A DNA stretch of 36,811 nucleotides from Pirellulales bacterium (GTDB taxonomy: Bacteria; Planctomycetota; Planctomycetia; Pirellulales; UBA1268): NCBI GenBank assembly GCA_016776925.1, contig JADHSL010000020.1, forward strand, positions 1 through 36,811, written 5' to 3'. Of this stretch, positions 8,568-17,867 are shown piece after piece (position 1 is the stretch's first letter; each line of letters opens with the position of its first letter). The notes beneath the pieces are model-generated. The model was not told the DNA's origin. It searched no databases and saw only the letters and a list, made by a program, of their open reading frames with translations. The position numbers were made by a program, and so were the translations under genes.

Positions 8568-9335
8568 ATGGGACAATCAGCACTGCTCAACGATCAGCTG
8601 TCAGGCGAAGGCGGTACGTACGCAGAGTTGGTCAAGCTTGTTAGCGAACTCGCTCACGAGATCAGAAACCCTTTATCAAGCATTCGACTAAACATGGAAT
8701 TGCTGGGTGAAGATGTTGGTTCACTAGGTGATGACTCCGCAGCGAATCAAACCGCCCGAAGGGCCAAGGCAAAAATTGATCTGGTTCGTCAGGAATGTGA
8801 TCGGTTGCAGAAACTTCTTGATGATTTCCTTGATTTTTCTCGACAGGAAGGTATTGATCCTGAGCCAGGGAACCTTAATGTCGAACTTGAGCAGTTGTTA
8901 GATTTCTTTCAGCCTCGAACTGATGATGCGGGAGTTGAGCTTGTTCGCTATCTCGATCCAGAATTACCTGCAGTACGGATTGATCGTGAGACGTTTCGAT
9001 CGGCAGTCCTCAATCTCTTGATCAACGCGACTCAGGCAATGCAAGACGGCGGACAATTGATGGTCAGGACGCGAGCTGCAGGCCTTGGCGTACTGATCGA
9101 ATTGATTGACACTGGCCCTGGTATGAGCTCAGAGACACTTGCTCGGGTGTTTGAGGCATTCTACTCAACGAAACAAGGGGGCTCGGGGCTCGGCCTTCCC
9201 ACTGCCCGAAAAATTATTGAAGCCCATGGTGGCTCAATTGACATAGAAAGCGCTCCAAGTCGCGGGACAAAGTTGGCAATATGGTTGCCGGCCCCCCCGC
9301 GTTTGCCAACAGAATCAAATGAAAATAAATCGTGA
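8568..9335 (+). CDS. Soluble NtrB-like sensor histidine kinase
   Basis: This is a 255-residue cytoplasmic kinase with no membrane helix and no recognisable PAS or GAF sensor domain. A HisKA dimerisation helix carries the phosphoacceptor His30 in LAHEIRNPLSSIR. The HATPase domain follows, with the N box (NLLINATQAM), G1 (DTGPGM), F box (FEAFYSTKQGG) and G2 (SGLGLPTARKI). The likely phosphate target is the NtrC-like regulator encoded 37 bp downstream. The first 20 residues are too short for a sensory domain, so the signal must come from a partner protein or from binding to the kinase core. ATG at 8568 and GTG at 8562 are both possible starts; neither has a clear ribosome-binding site. Confidence 0.9.
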   Translation: MGQSALLNDQLSGEGGTYAELVKLVSELAHEIRNPLSSIRLNMELLGEDVGSLGDDSAANQTARRAKAKIDLVRQECDRLQKLLDDFLDFSRQEGIDPEPGNLNVELEQLLDFFQPRTDDAGVELVRYLDPELPAVRIDRETFRSAVLNLLINATQAMQDGGQLMVRTRAAGLGVLIELIDTGPGMSSETLARVFEAFYSTKQGGSGLGLPTARKIIEAHGGSIDIESAPSRGTKLAIWLPAPPRLPTESNENKS

Positions 9336-9372
9336 ATTGTGTTTCCGTTCCTGAAATAGTCTTTGGTGCATA

Positions 9373-10812
9373 ATGTCGACAAGCCCGACAGAAACTAGTT
9401 CTTCTTCGAAAAGTGTTGACGGAATTGCCAGATCCGTTCGTGTTCTTGTAGTGGACAATGACATTGTGCATGCCCGCACGATGGGTGAGGGGCTTGAGCG
9501 ACTTGGCTATAAAGTGATTGTCGCTGGGGGTGGTAATGAAGGTGCCCAAAGGATTCGTGATGAGTCGTTCGATGTTGTTGTTACTGATCTTATGATGAAT
9601 GACATTGGTGGTCTGGAAATCCTTAAAGTTGCTAAAGCATCATCTGCTGAGACAGAAGTTATTGTCGTGACAGGACATGGAACCGTGCCATCAGCAGTTG
9701 AGGCGATGCAGCAAGGCGCTTTTACCTACCTGCAAAAACCACTCGAGCTTGCTCAACTAAGGGTAGCTGTTGAAAAGGCATCTGCCGGAGTTCGGTTACG
9801 GCTTCAGAATCTTGAGCTTAATCGTCGTCTCGATGAACGGTTTGGTTTTGAAGGTGTTGTGGGTTCAAGCACTCAGATGCGAGGCGTCATTAAGCGACTG
9901 AAACGGATTGCGCCAACGGATGCAACTGTTCTGATTCAAGGTGCAACTGGTACTGGAAAGGAACTTGTCGCACAGGCAATTCATCAGAACAGCCCACGAA
10001 AGAAAAAGCCTTTCGTTGCACTCAATTGTGCTGCGCTAAGTGAGAATATTCTTGAGAGCGAACTCTTCGGACATATCAAGGGGGCATTTACTGACGCCTC
10101 TTCAGACAGGGTTGGGAAGTTTGAATACGCTGATGGCGGGACACTCTTCCTTGATGAGGTTGGTGACATGCCTTTGGCGACACAAATCAAACTGCTTCGA
10201 GTCCTCGAATCGGGAGAGATTACAAGGGTGGGTTCGAATCAGCCTGTTCGAGTCAATGTGCGAATTCTTTCTGCAACAAATCGGAATCTTGAGGATGCAG
10301 TTGAAGATGGCAGTTTTCGTAGTGACCTCTATCATCGGCTTAAAGTTGTCACAATTCTGATTCCAAGTCTGCAAGAAAGGTCCGCTGACATACCGCTGCT
10401 TATCGAACATTTTATGAAGCAATTTGCACGACGGCATCAGAAACCTGTCAAGGGGATGTCACGTGCTGCACGAGTAAAACTTCTGTCGTTTTCATGGCCT
10501 GGGAATGTGCGTCAACTTCGTAATGTCGTTGAAAGTATGGTCGTCGTTGATTGTGATGAGACACTTGATGTTGACGATCTACCAGCTGAGCTTGATCCAG
10601 AGACCGGGCATGCGCAGGCAGTCACCCCAGACGACGTCGAAGATAATGGTGGTGTCGCATCTCTTGTTGGGCGGCCTCTTGGCGAAATTGAAAAGATATT
10701 TATTGGAGAGACGCTCAAGTTGGCTGGAGGAAATCGGGAGCAAACCGCGGAAATGCTTGGTATTGGTGAGCGAACACTTTACCGCAAGATCAAAGAATAC
10801 AAACTTCACTAG
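9373..10812 (+). CDS. NtrC-family sigma-54-dependent response regulator
   Basis: The 479-residue protein has three parts. The receiver domain (about 22-140) has phosphoacceptor Asp72 in VVVTDLMM and Lys122. The AAA+ sigma-54 activator domain (about 160-395) has Walker A GATGTGKE (190-197), Walker B GGTLFLDE (255-262) and the arginine-rich [11 protein letters not shown]. The C-terminal Fis-type helix-turn-helix ends the protein ([22 protein letters not shown]). The sigma-54 contact loop reads GAFTDA (237-242) instead of the classical GAFTGA, a variant found in some family members. It should activate promoters with -24/-12 elements; none was recognised in this window. It forms a pair with the kinase just upstream. 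A short 6-bp hairpin (10813-10830) begins right after the stop. Confidence 0.94.
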   Translation: MSTSPTETSSSSKSVDGIARSVRVLVVDNDIVHARTMGEGLERLGYKVIVAGGGNEGAQRIRDESFDVVVTDLMMNDIGGLEILKVAKASSAETEVIVVTGHGTVPSAVEAMQQGAFTYLQKPLELAQLRVAVEKASAGVRLRLQNLELNRRLDERFGFEGVVGSSTQMRGVIKRLKRIAPTDATVLIQGATGTGKELVAQAIHQNSPRKKKPFVALNCAALSENILESELFGHIKGAFTDASSDRVGKFEYADGGTLFLDEVGDMPLATQIKLLRVLESGEITRVGSNQPVRVNVRILSATNRNLEDAVEDGSFRSDLYHRLKVVTILIPSLQERSADIPLLIEHFMKQFARRHQKPVKGMSRAARVKLLSFSWPGNVRQLRNVVESMVVVDCDETLDVDDLPAELDPETGHAQAVTPDDVEDNGGVASLVGRPLGEIEKIFIGETLKLAGGNREQTAEMLGIGERTLYRKIKEYKLH

Positions 10813-10830
10813 AAGGTCGCGCTAGACCTT
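10813..10830 (+). terminator. Short hairpin right after the response regulator stop
   Basis: AAGGTC (10813-10818) and GACCTT (10825-10830) form a 6-bp stem with a 6-nt loop immediately after the stop codon. There is no T-run after it, so it is a weak terminator candidate only. Confidence 0.25.
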
Positions 10831-10906
10831 GTATAGTTCAGTTCCGTATTCGCCTATCAATAAACGCTTGGTTGACAATCTGAAGAAGTGAGCTGGAAGT
10901 AAAAGT

Positions 10907-12718
10907 ATGGGGAAGATTCGAACACTGCCCGTCTCTGTCATCAATCGAATTGCGGCTGGTGAGGTTGTGGAGCGACCAGCTAGCGTTGTGAAAGAGCTTC
11001 TCGAGAATGCACTAGATTCTGGTCCTACTCGTGTTGATGCAGAACTTGAGCAAGGTGGAATTGCCTTAATACGAATTGTTGATGATGGCTGTGGAATTGA
11101 TGCCGAAGATTTGCCTCTCGCTGTTTCGCCACACGCGACCAGTAAACTTCAACGTGCGGATGATCTTGAAGATATCAGAACACTCGGGTTTCGAGGCGAA
11201 GCGTTGGCATCGATTGCCGAGGTGTCTCGCGTCGTGATACGGACAAGGACTCCGGCAGGCACCGGTAGTTGTCTTGAGGTCGATGGTGGCCTGAATCGAG
11301 GAGTTGTGCCAGAGGGTTGCGGGCTTGGGACATCAGTTGAGGTGCATCAGCTGTTTTCGAAGATTCCGGCGAGGCGAGCATTTCTTAAGACGCCAGCCAC
11401 GGAGTGGTCGCACGCATCAGAGGCGTTTGTGAAGACAGCGCTTGCTCATCCTGAGATTGCATTTTCACTCACACATAATCGCAGGCGAGTGCATGAGTTG
11501 CCGGCGGTAGATAATTGGCGGCAAAGAATTGCTGATCTTTATGGGAGCCAGCTTGCTGACCGGCTGATGCATGCAAAGGAAGTGGACGACGATATATCGG
11601 TGGTAGCTCTTATTGGGCGACCTGAAGACGATATGGCGAGTGGACGTTTTCAGCACTTCTTTATTAGCGGGAGGCCATTTCGTGATCGTTCTATCTTGCA
11701 TGCAGTTCAGGAGGGTTATCGTGGACGTCTTCTTTCGGGGCGACAGCCGATTGTTTTTTTGCAACTGTATGTCCCTCTTACGCATGTTGATGTAAATGTT
11801 CATCCAGCAAAAACAGAGGTACGTTTTCGCGATCCTGGTCGTCTGCACAGGCTCGTTCTCCTTGCCGTACGAAGTGCTCTAGCTGGCATCACTGCCCCGA
11901 CTGCTTTCGACCCACCGCATAGTAACTCATCGAGTGTACCGGGCTTAGCTGCGGCTGAGGCTATTTGGAAACGACAACAGTCGGTATCCGGTAGGAATGA
12001 GATTGATTGGGACAGTTCTCAGACCGTTGCCTTTCATGATCACGAAAAATCAGAACACGCTCTTGATTCATCAGAACCAAATCTTTTTGAGAGAGAAAAA
12101 GATAGTGCCATCAAACAGGAGAGATTGCCAGGCGCTGATGTTGCTGAGGAGCGTGCATTTCAACTTCACCACCGCTATCTTGTTGTGGAAACACAGGATG
12201 GCATCGAGGTCATCGATCAGCATGCTTTGCACGAGAGGGTGCTCTATGAACAACTCCGTGAACGGATGTCGAATGGTGCAGTTGAGGTTCAGCCGTTATT
12301 GATTCCGGAGCACGTTGAGCTTTCGTCTTCAGAATTTGAGGCTGTCACAAGTCACCTGGACGTCCTGTCAGAGGCTGGTGTCAAGGTTGAGTCATTTGGT
12401 GGAAATACTGTTGTTGTGCGTGGGAAACCAGCATTAGTCGGGAGAACATCAGCCTCAGGCATCATCCGAGAGGTCATTGATCGTCTTGCTGCATTAGATG
12501 CAGATGGCGGTGATCATCGGGCTGTAGTCGATGAGGTACTCCATAGTCTTTCGTGCCGTGCAGCTATTAAAGCAGGAGATCCCCTTTCTCAGGCAGAAGT
12601 CGATACACTTGTGGCAGATCGGCATCGATATCCTGGAACCCGTCATTGCCCTCATGGTCGGCCCACATCACTTATGCTGTCAAGGCGAGAACTCGACAAG
12701 CAATTTCGACGGACGTAA
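10907..12718 (+). CDS. mutL: DNA mismatch repair protein MutL
   Basis: A 603-residue GHKL ATPase that couples MutS mismatch recognition to strand incision. N-terminal motifs are RIAAGEVVERPASVVKELLENALD (ATP/Mg site with Glu33 and Asn34), DDGCGID (59-65) and TLGFRGEAL (92-100). The C-terminal domain has the metal-binding endonuclease signature DQHALHERVLYE at about 437-448 and CPHGRP at about 581-586. This MutL therefore nicks DNA itself, as in bacteria that lack MutH and Dam-directed repair. The linker (about 330-410) is polar and poorly conserved. ATG at 10907 gives the standard N-terminus. No mutS lies nearby. Confidence 0.96.
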   Translation: MGKIRTLPVSVINRIAAGEVVERPASVVKELLENALDSGPTRVDAELEQGGIALIRIVDDGCGIDAEDLPLAVSPHATSKLQRADDLEDIRTLGFRGEALASIAEVSRVVIRTRTPAGTGSCLEVDGGLNRGVVPEGCGLGTSVEVHQLFSKIPARRAFLKTPATEWSHASEAFVKTALAHPEIAFSLTHNRRRVHELPAVDNWRQRIADLYGSQLADRLMHAKEVDDDISVVALIGRPEDDMASGRFQHFFISGRPFRDRSILHAVQEGYRGRLLSGRQPIVFLQLYVPLTHVDVNVHPAKTEVRFRDPGRLHRLVLLAVRSALAGITAPTAFDPPHSNSSSVPGLAAAEAIWKRQQSVSGRNEIDWDSSQTVAFHDHEKSEHALDSSEPNLFEREKDSAIKQERLPGADVAEERAFQLHHRYLVVETQDGIEVIDQHALHERVLYEQLRERMSNGAVEVQPLLIPEHVELSSSEFEAVTSHLDVLSEAGVKVESFGGNTVVVRGKPALVGRTSASGIIREVIDRLAALDADGGDHRAVVDEVLHSLSCRAAIKAGDPLSQAEVDTLVADRHRYPGTRHCPHGRPTSLMLSRRELDKQFRRT

Positions 12719-12809
12719 GAAGACAAAGAGCTCATCGGCGTGGAGAGTTGGAAGCATCTTTGCCAAAGATTGAAAACCACATTTTTTAAATTAAAAAAGT
12801 TGAATTTGT

Positions 12810-14312
12810 ATGATTTGTGTCAGCCTGGCCAGAGGGCGTCATCGATATCTTCTGACTGAATTACGACATCTTGGCCAGCAGGGTGTAGACCTGGTGGAAT
12901 TGCGGTTGGATTGTATTCAGCGCAAGGTGCAGGTGAAACGCCTTTTGGCTGACCGTCCTTGTCCTGTGATTGCAACATGTCGCCGCAAACAGGATGGAGG
13001 TCACTGGGAGCGAACAGAAGCAGAACGACTAACAGTACTTCGGACAGCGATTGCGGAGGGAGTTGACTACGTCGATCTTGAAGACGATATCGCAAAATCG
13101 ATACCTCGTTTTGGTTCAACGCGTCGTATTATCAGTTTCCATGATTTCAAAAGAACTCCGGATGATCTTCAGGGGCTCCATGACTATTTAGCTGACCTAG
13201 ATGCGGATGTTGTCAAAATTGCCACGCTCGCAAATCATCCAAATGACAACCTCCGCATGCTCGAACTGGTGCGGTCAAGTTCCACTCCCACGGTTGGGCT
13301 TTGTATGGGTGAAATCGGAACGCCAAGCCGAGTGCTTGCGGGTCAATTTGGTGCAGCGTTTACATTTGCACCATTCAACCCCGAGAAAATTCTTGCACCA
13401 GGACAAATTCCTTGGAAGCAGCTCTGTGAAATGTATCGATATGATGCGATTACGCCTTCCACAAAAGTTTACGGTGTCATTGCAGATCCGGTGGGCCATA
13501 GTCTTAGTCCGGTGGTTCATAATGCTGCCTGTGCAGCGGCTGGAATCGACGCGGTATATCTTCCATTCCTTGTTCCAAAAGGTCATCTTGGAGACGTATT
13601 AAAGAATTCAAAACGCTGGCCACTTGCCGGTTTGAGCGTGACTATTCCCCATAAAGAAAATGTAGTTGGGTTCGCATCGTCACAGGGTGACTCGGTCGAG
13701 GAGATTGGCGCTGCAAATACCATCTCTTTTGATGATGAGACGAGGGCAATGAAAGTATTTAATACGGATGTTACTGCGGCTGTCGCAGCGATTCAGGCGT
13801 CTCTTGCAGCGCAGGAGGTTGGTTTCGGTGGCCGTCTTGGCCTGAAGACCGTGCTCATTCTTGGAGCAGGTGGCGCTGCTCGGGCGATCGCCTTCGGGCT
13901 AAAGCAACAGGGCGTTGAAGTGACGATTGCCTCCCGTACAGTGGAACGCTCCCAAACACTGGCAGAATTAGTGAATGGTAAGGTGGTCGAGTGGTCAGGA
14001 CGACATCGACTTCCGTATGACTGTGTTGTGAATGCGACACCAATCGGAATGCATCCAAAAGTAAATGAAACACCATTCGAGGCGAAACATTTACGACCGT
14101 ATATGGTCGTTTTTGATACTGTGTACAACCCAGAAAACACAATGCTAGTTAAAGAGGCACAGGACGTTGGGTGTAAAGTGGTGACAGGTGTAGAGATGTT
14201 TGTCCGTCAGGCTGCTGAGCAATTCAAGATATGGCACGGTCAAGAACCACCAGAGGGTGTGATGCGAATGGCGCTGAAGCAGGCGACGTCCTCTGTAAGG
14301 ATTATCGAATAA
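12810..14312 (+). CDS. aroDE: Bifunctional 3-dehydroquinate dehydratase (type I) / shikimate dehydrogenase
   Basis: This 500-residue fusion carries out two consecutive shikimate-pathway steps. Residues 1-215 are a type I dehydroquinase, with His111 (ISFHDF) and Schiff-base Lys136 (VVKIATL). Residues about 219-490 are shikimate dehydrogenase, with HSLSPVVHN (230-238), catalytic Lys282 in TIPHK, the substrate Asn-Thr-Asp at 318-320, the NADP Rossmann loop GAGGAARAI (352-360), ASRT and NATPIGM. The same domain order occurs in plants, chlamydiae and planctomycetes. The start ATG at 12810 follows an A/T-rich stretch with no ribosome-binding site. aroK follows after 31 bp, so three pathway steps are probably co-transcribed. 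Confidence 0.96.
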   Translation: MICVSLARGRHRYLLTELRHLGQQGVDLVELRLDCIQRKVQVKRLLADRPCPVIATCRRKQDGGHWERTEAERLTVLRTAIAEGVDYVDLEDDIAKSIPRFGSTRRIISFHDFKRTPDDLQGLHDYLADLDADVVKIATLANHPNDNLRMLELVRSSSTPTVGLCMGEIGTPSRVLAGQFGAAFTFAPFNPEKILAPGQIPWKQLCEMYRYDAITPSTKVYGVIADPVGHSLSPVVHNAACAAAGIDAVYLPFLVPKGHLGDVLKNSKRWPLAGLSVTIPHKENVVGFASSQGDSVEEIGAANTISFDDETRAMKVFNTDVTAAVAAIQASLAAQEVGFGGRLGLKTVLILGAGGAARAIAFGLKQQGVEVTIASRTVERSQTLAELVNGKVVEWSGRHRLPYDCVVNATPIGMHPKVNETPFEAKHLRPYMVVFDTVYNPENTMLVKEAQDVGCKVVTGVEMFVRQAAEQFKIWHGQEPPEGVMRMALKQATSSVRIIE

Positions 14313-14343
14313 ACGATGGGGTTTATGCCAAGAGGAGGAGTCC

Positions 14344-14916
14344 GTGGTTCGTCTGATACTTGTGGGTTACCGAGCTTCTGGGAAAACAACTGTCGCTCAG
14401 GCTTTATCAAATCATTTTGATTGTCCTGCTCTAGACGCTGATGAAGTGTTTGAGAAAAAGCATTTTTGTTCCGTCGGTGAATTCATTCAGACTCAAGGCG
14501 AACCCTCCTTTCGGGATGCAGAGACGGTCGTGTTACAGGAACTCCTTGGGATTCCTGAAGGAGTGGTATCAACGGGTGGTGGGATTGTTTTGCGAGAAGA
14601 AAATCGAAGAATGATTGAAGATTCCGGGCTGCCAGTAGTATGGCTTGCTGCTCCTGCCGATGAAATTCGACGACGACTAATTGCTGACCCAACAACGGCT
14701 AGTCGTCGCCCAGCGCTTGAAGGAAAAGATGTATATTCTGAAGTTGATCAGGCATTGATTGATCGAGAGCGATACTACACTGAGGTTGCTCATTTCCGTC
14801 TCAATACGGACGGATTATCAGTTTCAGTCATTGTGGGGGAAATCATCGATTGGCTTGCTGCGTGGAAAGACAGCGAGTCACGGCCCGGTGACGCCTCTGC
14901 AGGAGTAGATTCATGA
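14344..14916 (+). CDS. aroK: Shikimate kinase
   Basis: It phosphorylates shikimate with ATP. At 190 residues it is slightly longer than typical. It shows the Walker A motif GYRASGKTT (8-16), the shikimate-binding DADE and FRDAE segments, STGGGIVLREENR (Walker B-like GGG), the adenine-binding RRP region and the LID RERYYTEVA. GTG at 14344 is a convincing start, with AGGAGG 5 nt upstream, one of the best ribosome-binding sites in the window. It overlaps the next gene by ATGA (14913-14916), indicating translational coupling. Confidence 0.95.
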   Translation: MVRLILVGYRASGKTTVAQALSNHFDCPALDADEVFEKKHFCSVGEFIQTQGEPSFRDAETVVLQELLGIPEGVVSTGGGIVLREENRRMIEDSGLPVVWLAAPADEIRRRLIADPTTASRRPALEGKDVYSEVDQALIDRERYYTEVAHFRLNTDGLSVSVIVGEIIDWLAAWKDSESRPGDASAGVDS

Positions 14917-16106
14917 ACAGTGGCAATACCCTTGTCGCTCTTGTGTCTGCAGGACTCACCGGAGGTCTGGCAGGTTTTGTGCTATGTCGTTTTGTGAGGT
15001 GGCTCCTTGATGAAATTGAGGCTGACGAAGGTGGACAAGACAGTCACGCCAACAAGTTGGGAAAGCAGGAACTTGGTAAATCTGCACCACACTATTGCAG
15101 TATGACTGTTGTAGGTTGTTGTCTCGTGGCTGTGGGAATCGTGTGGTGGGAAGTGATCTGCCAAGGACTGTTGCCACACAATGTGGGTGGCCCGTCTGCA
15201 ACCTCCCCTGCCCTTTTTGTGCGGGCGTGGGGGCATTTGATTTTTTTCTGGTTTCTTGCTGCTGCAGCTTGGGTCGATATTCGCTATCGAGTCATACCCG
15301 ATATTATTACAACACCCGGCGTTGTGTGTGGACTCATTGCCTTGGCCATCTTTCCGGAAGTTCTGCTCCCTGTCTCCGCCATAAAAGAACGATCTTTCGC
15401 GGCCGCTACCCTGACTGCAGATTTTCTGGTTGCTTGGGGACCGCTCAGTCTGTCGAAAGCGGTTGATTCCTCAGTACTCCACCTACTTACAACCGTTGTT
15501 TTGTTCGTGTTGTGGTGGGTTATTTGTACATCTCGCTGGACAACAGAAAATAAAGATATTTCGAAGCGCGTTGTGCAAAGAGTAAATCAATGTGTTAGCG
15601 AGCCCCGTAATGTAGTGTTTGTTCTTGGTATTGCCATTCTTTGTATTGTGAATTGGTTTGGAGGAGTGCGTTTGGCGGCAATCGAGAGTGGAATGATTGG
15701 GCTGGCTGTTTCGGCGGGCATTGTGTGGTTTACTCGTGCAGGAGCCTCAGTTGCTCTCGGTCGTGAAGCAATGGGTATGGGAGATGTCACCCTCATGGCA
15801 ATGGTGGGTGTTTGGCTGGGCTGGCAGCCGGCTGTTGTGATCTTTTTCTTGGCAACGTTCATCGGGTTGATTCATGGGCTTTTTCAGCTCGTTATGCATC
15901 GCGAGAACGAACTGCCCTTCGGTCCAAGTCTGTGCCTTGCTGCGGTATTGGTTACTCTGTTTTGGCAGCCGGTATGGGATTGGGCTTCAGTGCTCTTCGA
16001 TGATGTTGTGCAACTTGGGACGGTTTTGGGGCTCGTCGTCGTGCTCACCGCGGTAACCCTTTCCCTGTGGCGGTGGTTGCGAGGAAAGATGCAGTCCACC
16101 GTTTAA
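14913..16106 (+). CDS. A24-family prepilin peptidase-like membrane protein
   Basis: A 397-residue polytopic protein with roughly eight to ten hydrophobic segments. Two aspartate motifs of prepilin leader peptidases are visible: Asp122 in AAAWVDIRYRVIPD and the GMGD motif with Asp291. ELPFGPSL follows later, as in the family. Two things are unusual. The N-terminal cysteine-bearing methyltransferase domain of PilD/TadV-like enzymes is not recognisable. The two aspartates are also 169 residues apart, where compact family members have far fewer, because of a membrane/loop insertion at about 150-240. Its start overlaps the aroK stop by 4 nt. No pilin genes are in the window, so its substrate is unknown; pseudopilins of a type II or IV system are an inference. 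Confidence 0.8.
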   Translation: MNSGNTLVALVSAGLTGGLAGFVLCRFVRWLLDEIEADEGGQDSHANKLGKQELGKSAPHYCSMTVVGCCLVAVGIVWWEVICQGLLPHNVGGPSATSPALFVRAWGHLIFFWFLAAAAWVDIRYRVIPDIITTPGVVCGLIALAIFPEVLLPVSAIKERSFAAATLTADFLVAWGPLSLSKAVDSSVLHLLTTVVLFVLWWVICTSRWTTENKDISKRVVQRVNQCVSEPRNVVFVLGIAILCIVNWFGGVRLAAIESGMIGLAVSAGIVWFTRAGASVALGREAMGMGDVTLMAMVGVWLGWQPAVVIFFLATFIGLIHGLFQLVMHRENELPFGPSLCLAAVLVTLFWQPVWDWASVLFDDVVQLGTVLGLVVVLTAVTLSLWRWLRGKMQSTV

Positions 16107-16149
16107 TTTCGACTAATCTTCCTGAAATTGTCCTGAAAATGGGTGATTT

Positions 16150-16184
16150 TCCGAGAAAAAAACGGGCCGACGGCCTTGCTCGGA
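16150..16184 (+). promoter_or_regulatory. Nested inverted repeat upstream of the OmpA-like lipoprotein gene
   Basis: An outer repeat TCCGAG (16150-16155) / CTCGGA (16179-16184) encloses a smaller GGCC-GAC-GGCC hairpin (16165-16175) and a run of seven A. It lies between the prepilin peptidase stop and the lipoprotein start. It could end the upstream transcript or shape the leader of the downstream one; the sequence does not say which. Confidence 0.35.
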
Positions 16185-16242
16185 GTGGGTGCCTTCTCTA
16201 CTCTCCGGGCGTTCATGTCTCTTTCATGATTGTTTTGTGAGT

Positions 16243-17088
16243 ATGTGCAGACATCGTGTGCTCGTCGCTTGTGTGCTTTCAGTATCAGCCGCTTCTTTAG
16301 GCTGTTCTAACCTCATGCGCCGTGAGCAAGCCCCAGCGACGATAAGTCTTGAGCCTCCACCTGGTGTTGCTGCACCCGCGCATACTCTTCCTCAGACTTT
16401 ACCAAGTTTGCCGGCGACTCCGTCGTATAGTTCCTTGGGGAACGCTCAATTGGAAGCAGCTCTGACTCGAAGTCAGACCGAAAATCAGATCATGCAGGAG
16501 GAACTTTCAGCAGTTCGAGAGCAGTTAGCCAGTACGACAACTCAACTTGCTGCAAGCCGAGTCGTTGGTCGTCCAAGAAATTCTGGAGACGTGAACAGCC
16601 CAGTAGTCTCACCTTCGGCTGCGGGTGCTATCGCAGCGATGCAATCAGCGATGGGTCAGTTGGCTCTTGAAAATCTTCAAGTTCGCCTAGATGGAAGTGT
16701 TGTTCGTGTTGAAGTTCCATCTGAACGTTTATTTGAATCCGGAACGCCAAACCTTTTGCCTGCTGGTGCATCATTGCTGACTCAGTTAGCAACGGAGCTA
16801 GAGAAAGTCTTTCCTCGTCATTACCTTGGAATTGAAGGACATCTGGATACCGATCCACTGACCGAATCATCGTGGCAGTCTGCTCACCAGCTGACAACCG
16901 CTCAGGCCTCTACTGTTTTTGATTTTCTAACCACTCGAACGCCCTTGAGCGACAGGCAGATGTTCCTGGTTGCACATGGGTCCAATCACCCAGTCGTCTC
17001 AAATGCGACTGCTGCAGGCAGGCAGCGGAATCGTCGGGTTGAATGCGTCATTTACCCGGAGCAGGCGTCGGTTCCGGGTTCTCCATAA
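16243..17088 (+). CDS. Outer-membrane lipoprotein with OmpA-like peptidoglycan-binding domain
   Basis: From ATG 16243 the protein has about 281 residues. It begins with a basic start, a hydrophobic core and a lipobox ending in SLGC, giving a lipid-modified Cys near residue 21. A Pro-rich linker follows, then a predicted coiled coil (LEAALTRSQTENQIMQEELS... region, about 68-105) and an OmpA/MotB-type C-terminal domain with GHLDTDPL, a Gln-Ala-Ser helix and the closing GRQRNRRVE. It should tether the outer membrane or envelope to peptidoglycan. A GTG at 16189 would add 18 residues ahead of the signal peptide and is disfavoured. The gene is separate from, but in line with, the peptidase gene upstream. 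Confidence 0.82.
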   Translation: MCRHRVLVACVLSVSAASLGCSNLMRREQAPATISLEPPPGVAAPAHTLPQTLPSLPATPSYSSLGNAQLEAALTRSQTENQIMQEELSAVREQLASTTTQLAASRVVGRPRNSGDVNSPVVSPSAAGAIAAMQSAMGQLALENLQVRLDGSVVRVEVPSERLFESGTPNLLPAGASLLTQLATELEKVFPRHYLGIEGHLDTDPLTESSWQSAHQLTTAQASTVFDFLTTRTPLSDRQMFLVAHGSNHPVVSNATAAGRQRNRRVECVIYPEQASVPGSP

Positions 17089-17170
17089 GTACCGTATGGA
17101 ATCTAGAAATAGGCTCCCGCGAGTTCTGGTTTCGGTCAGAATGGATGAAGCAACGCCAGCATGTTTGGGG

Positions 17171-17192
17171 GAAAAAGGCCCCCCCCTTTTTC
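17171..17192 (+). terminator. Hairpin with homopolymer arms between the lipoprotein gene and hisH
   Basis: GAAAAAGG (17171-17178) pairs with CCTTTTTC (17185-17192), an 8-bp stem. The loop is six C from a run of eight C (17179-17186). A preceding G5 run offers an alternative pairing with the C run. The T-rich right arm resembles a terminator, lying 29 bp before hisH. Runs of this kind are also prone to slippage or sequencing error. Confidence 0.4.
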
Positions 17193-17220
17193 TTGTCGTG
17201 CTGCCGCTTAGACTCCGGTT

Positions 17221-17841
17221 ATGCTCAGGATTATAGATTACGGCAGTGGCAATCTTCGAAGTGTCCAGAAAGCTTTTGAGAGGCATGGCGTTACTGCAGA
17301 AATAACGTCAGACCCGAACTGTGTGGCCGAGTCCGACAGGCTTGTACTTCCGGGTGTAGGTGCATTTTCGGATGCAATGGCAGCACTTCGTGAACGAGGG
17401 CTTATTGAGCCTATTCAACGTCATGTAGTCGCTGATCGTCCATTCCTTGGAATTTGCATGGGGCTGCAGCTCCTCTTCGAAACTGGCTGGGAGGGTGGCC
17501 AGCACGATGGGCTAGGAGTGTTCGCTGGTGCTGTTTCCCGGTTCGATTGTTCCGATGATCTGAAGGTTCCACATATGGGTTGGAATCAAGTCAAATGGCG
17601 TGAAGGAAGTCATCTGTCGCAGGTGGTTGGCAGGAATGCACAGCAGCCCGAGTTCTTTTACTTTGTGCATTCATACTGCGTTCAGCCATCAGATTCGAGT
17701 ATTGTTGCAGCCGAAACTGACTATGGTGGGATGTTCTGTTCCGCGGTATCACGAGGGCGTTTGTTGGCAACGCAATTTCACCCCGAAAAGAGTCAGTCAG
17801 TTGGTATGCGGCTACTGAAGTATTTTATTGAACACGTTTAA
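17221..17841 (+). CDS. hisH: Imidazole glycerol phosphate synthase, glutaminase subunit
   Basis: This class I glutamine amidotransferase supplies ammonia to HisF for the closing of the imidazole ring. The 206-residue sequence has the N-terminal IIDYGSGNLRSV, the oxyanion strand LPGVGAF, the nucleophile Cys79 in GICMGLQ, and His187/Glu189 in QFHPEKSQ. HisH is paired with hisA 26 bp downstream; hisF is not in the window. ATG at 17221 gives the standard N-terminus with no clear ribosome-binding site. A homopolymer hairpin lies just upstream. Confidence 0.96.
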   Translation: MLRIIDYGSGNLRSVQKAFERHGVTAEITSDPNCVAESDRLVLPGVGAFSDAMAALRERGLIEPIQRHVVADRPFLGICMGLQLLFETGWEGGQHDGLGVFAGAVSRFDCSDDLKVPHMGWNQVKWREGSHLSQVVGRNAQQPEFFYFVHSYCVQPSDSSIVAAETDYGGMFCSAVSRGRLLATQFHPEKSQSVGMRLLKYFIEHV

Positions 17842-17867
17842 TTGTCTGTCATACAAAGGAAGACACA

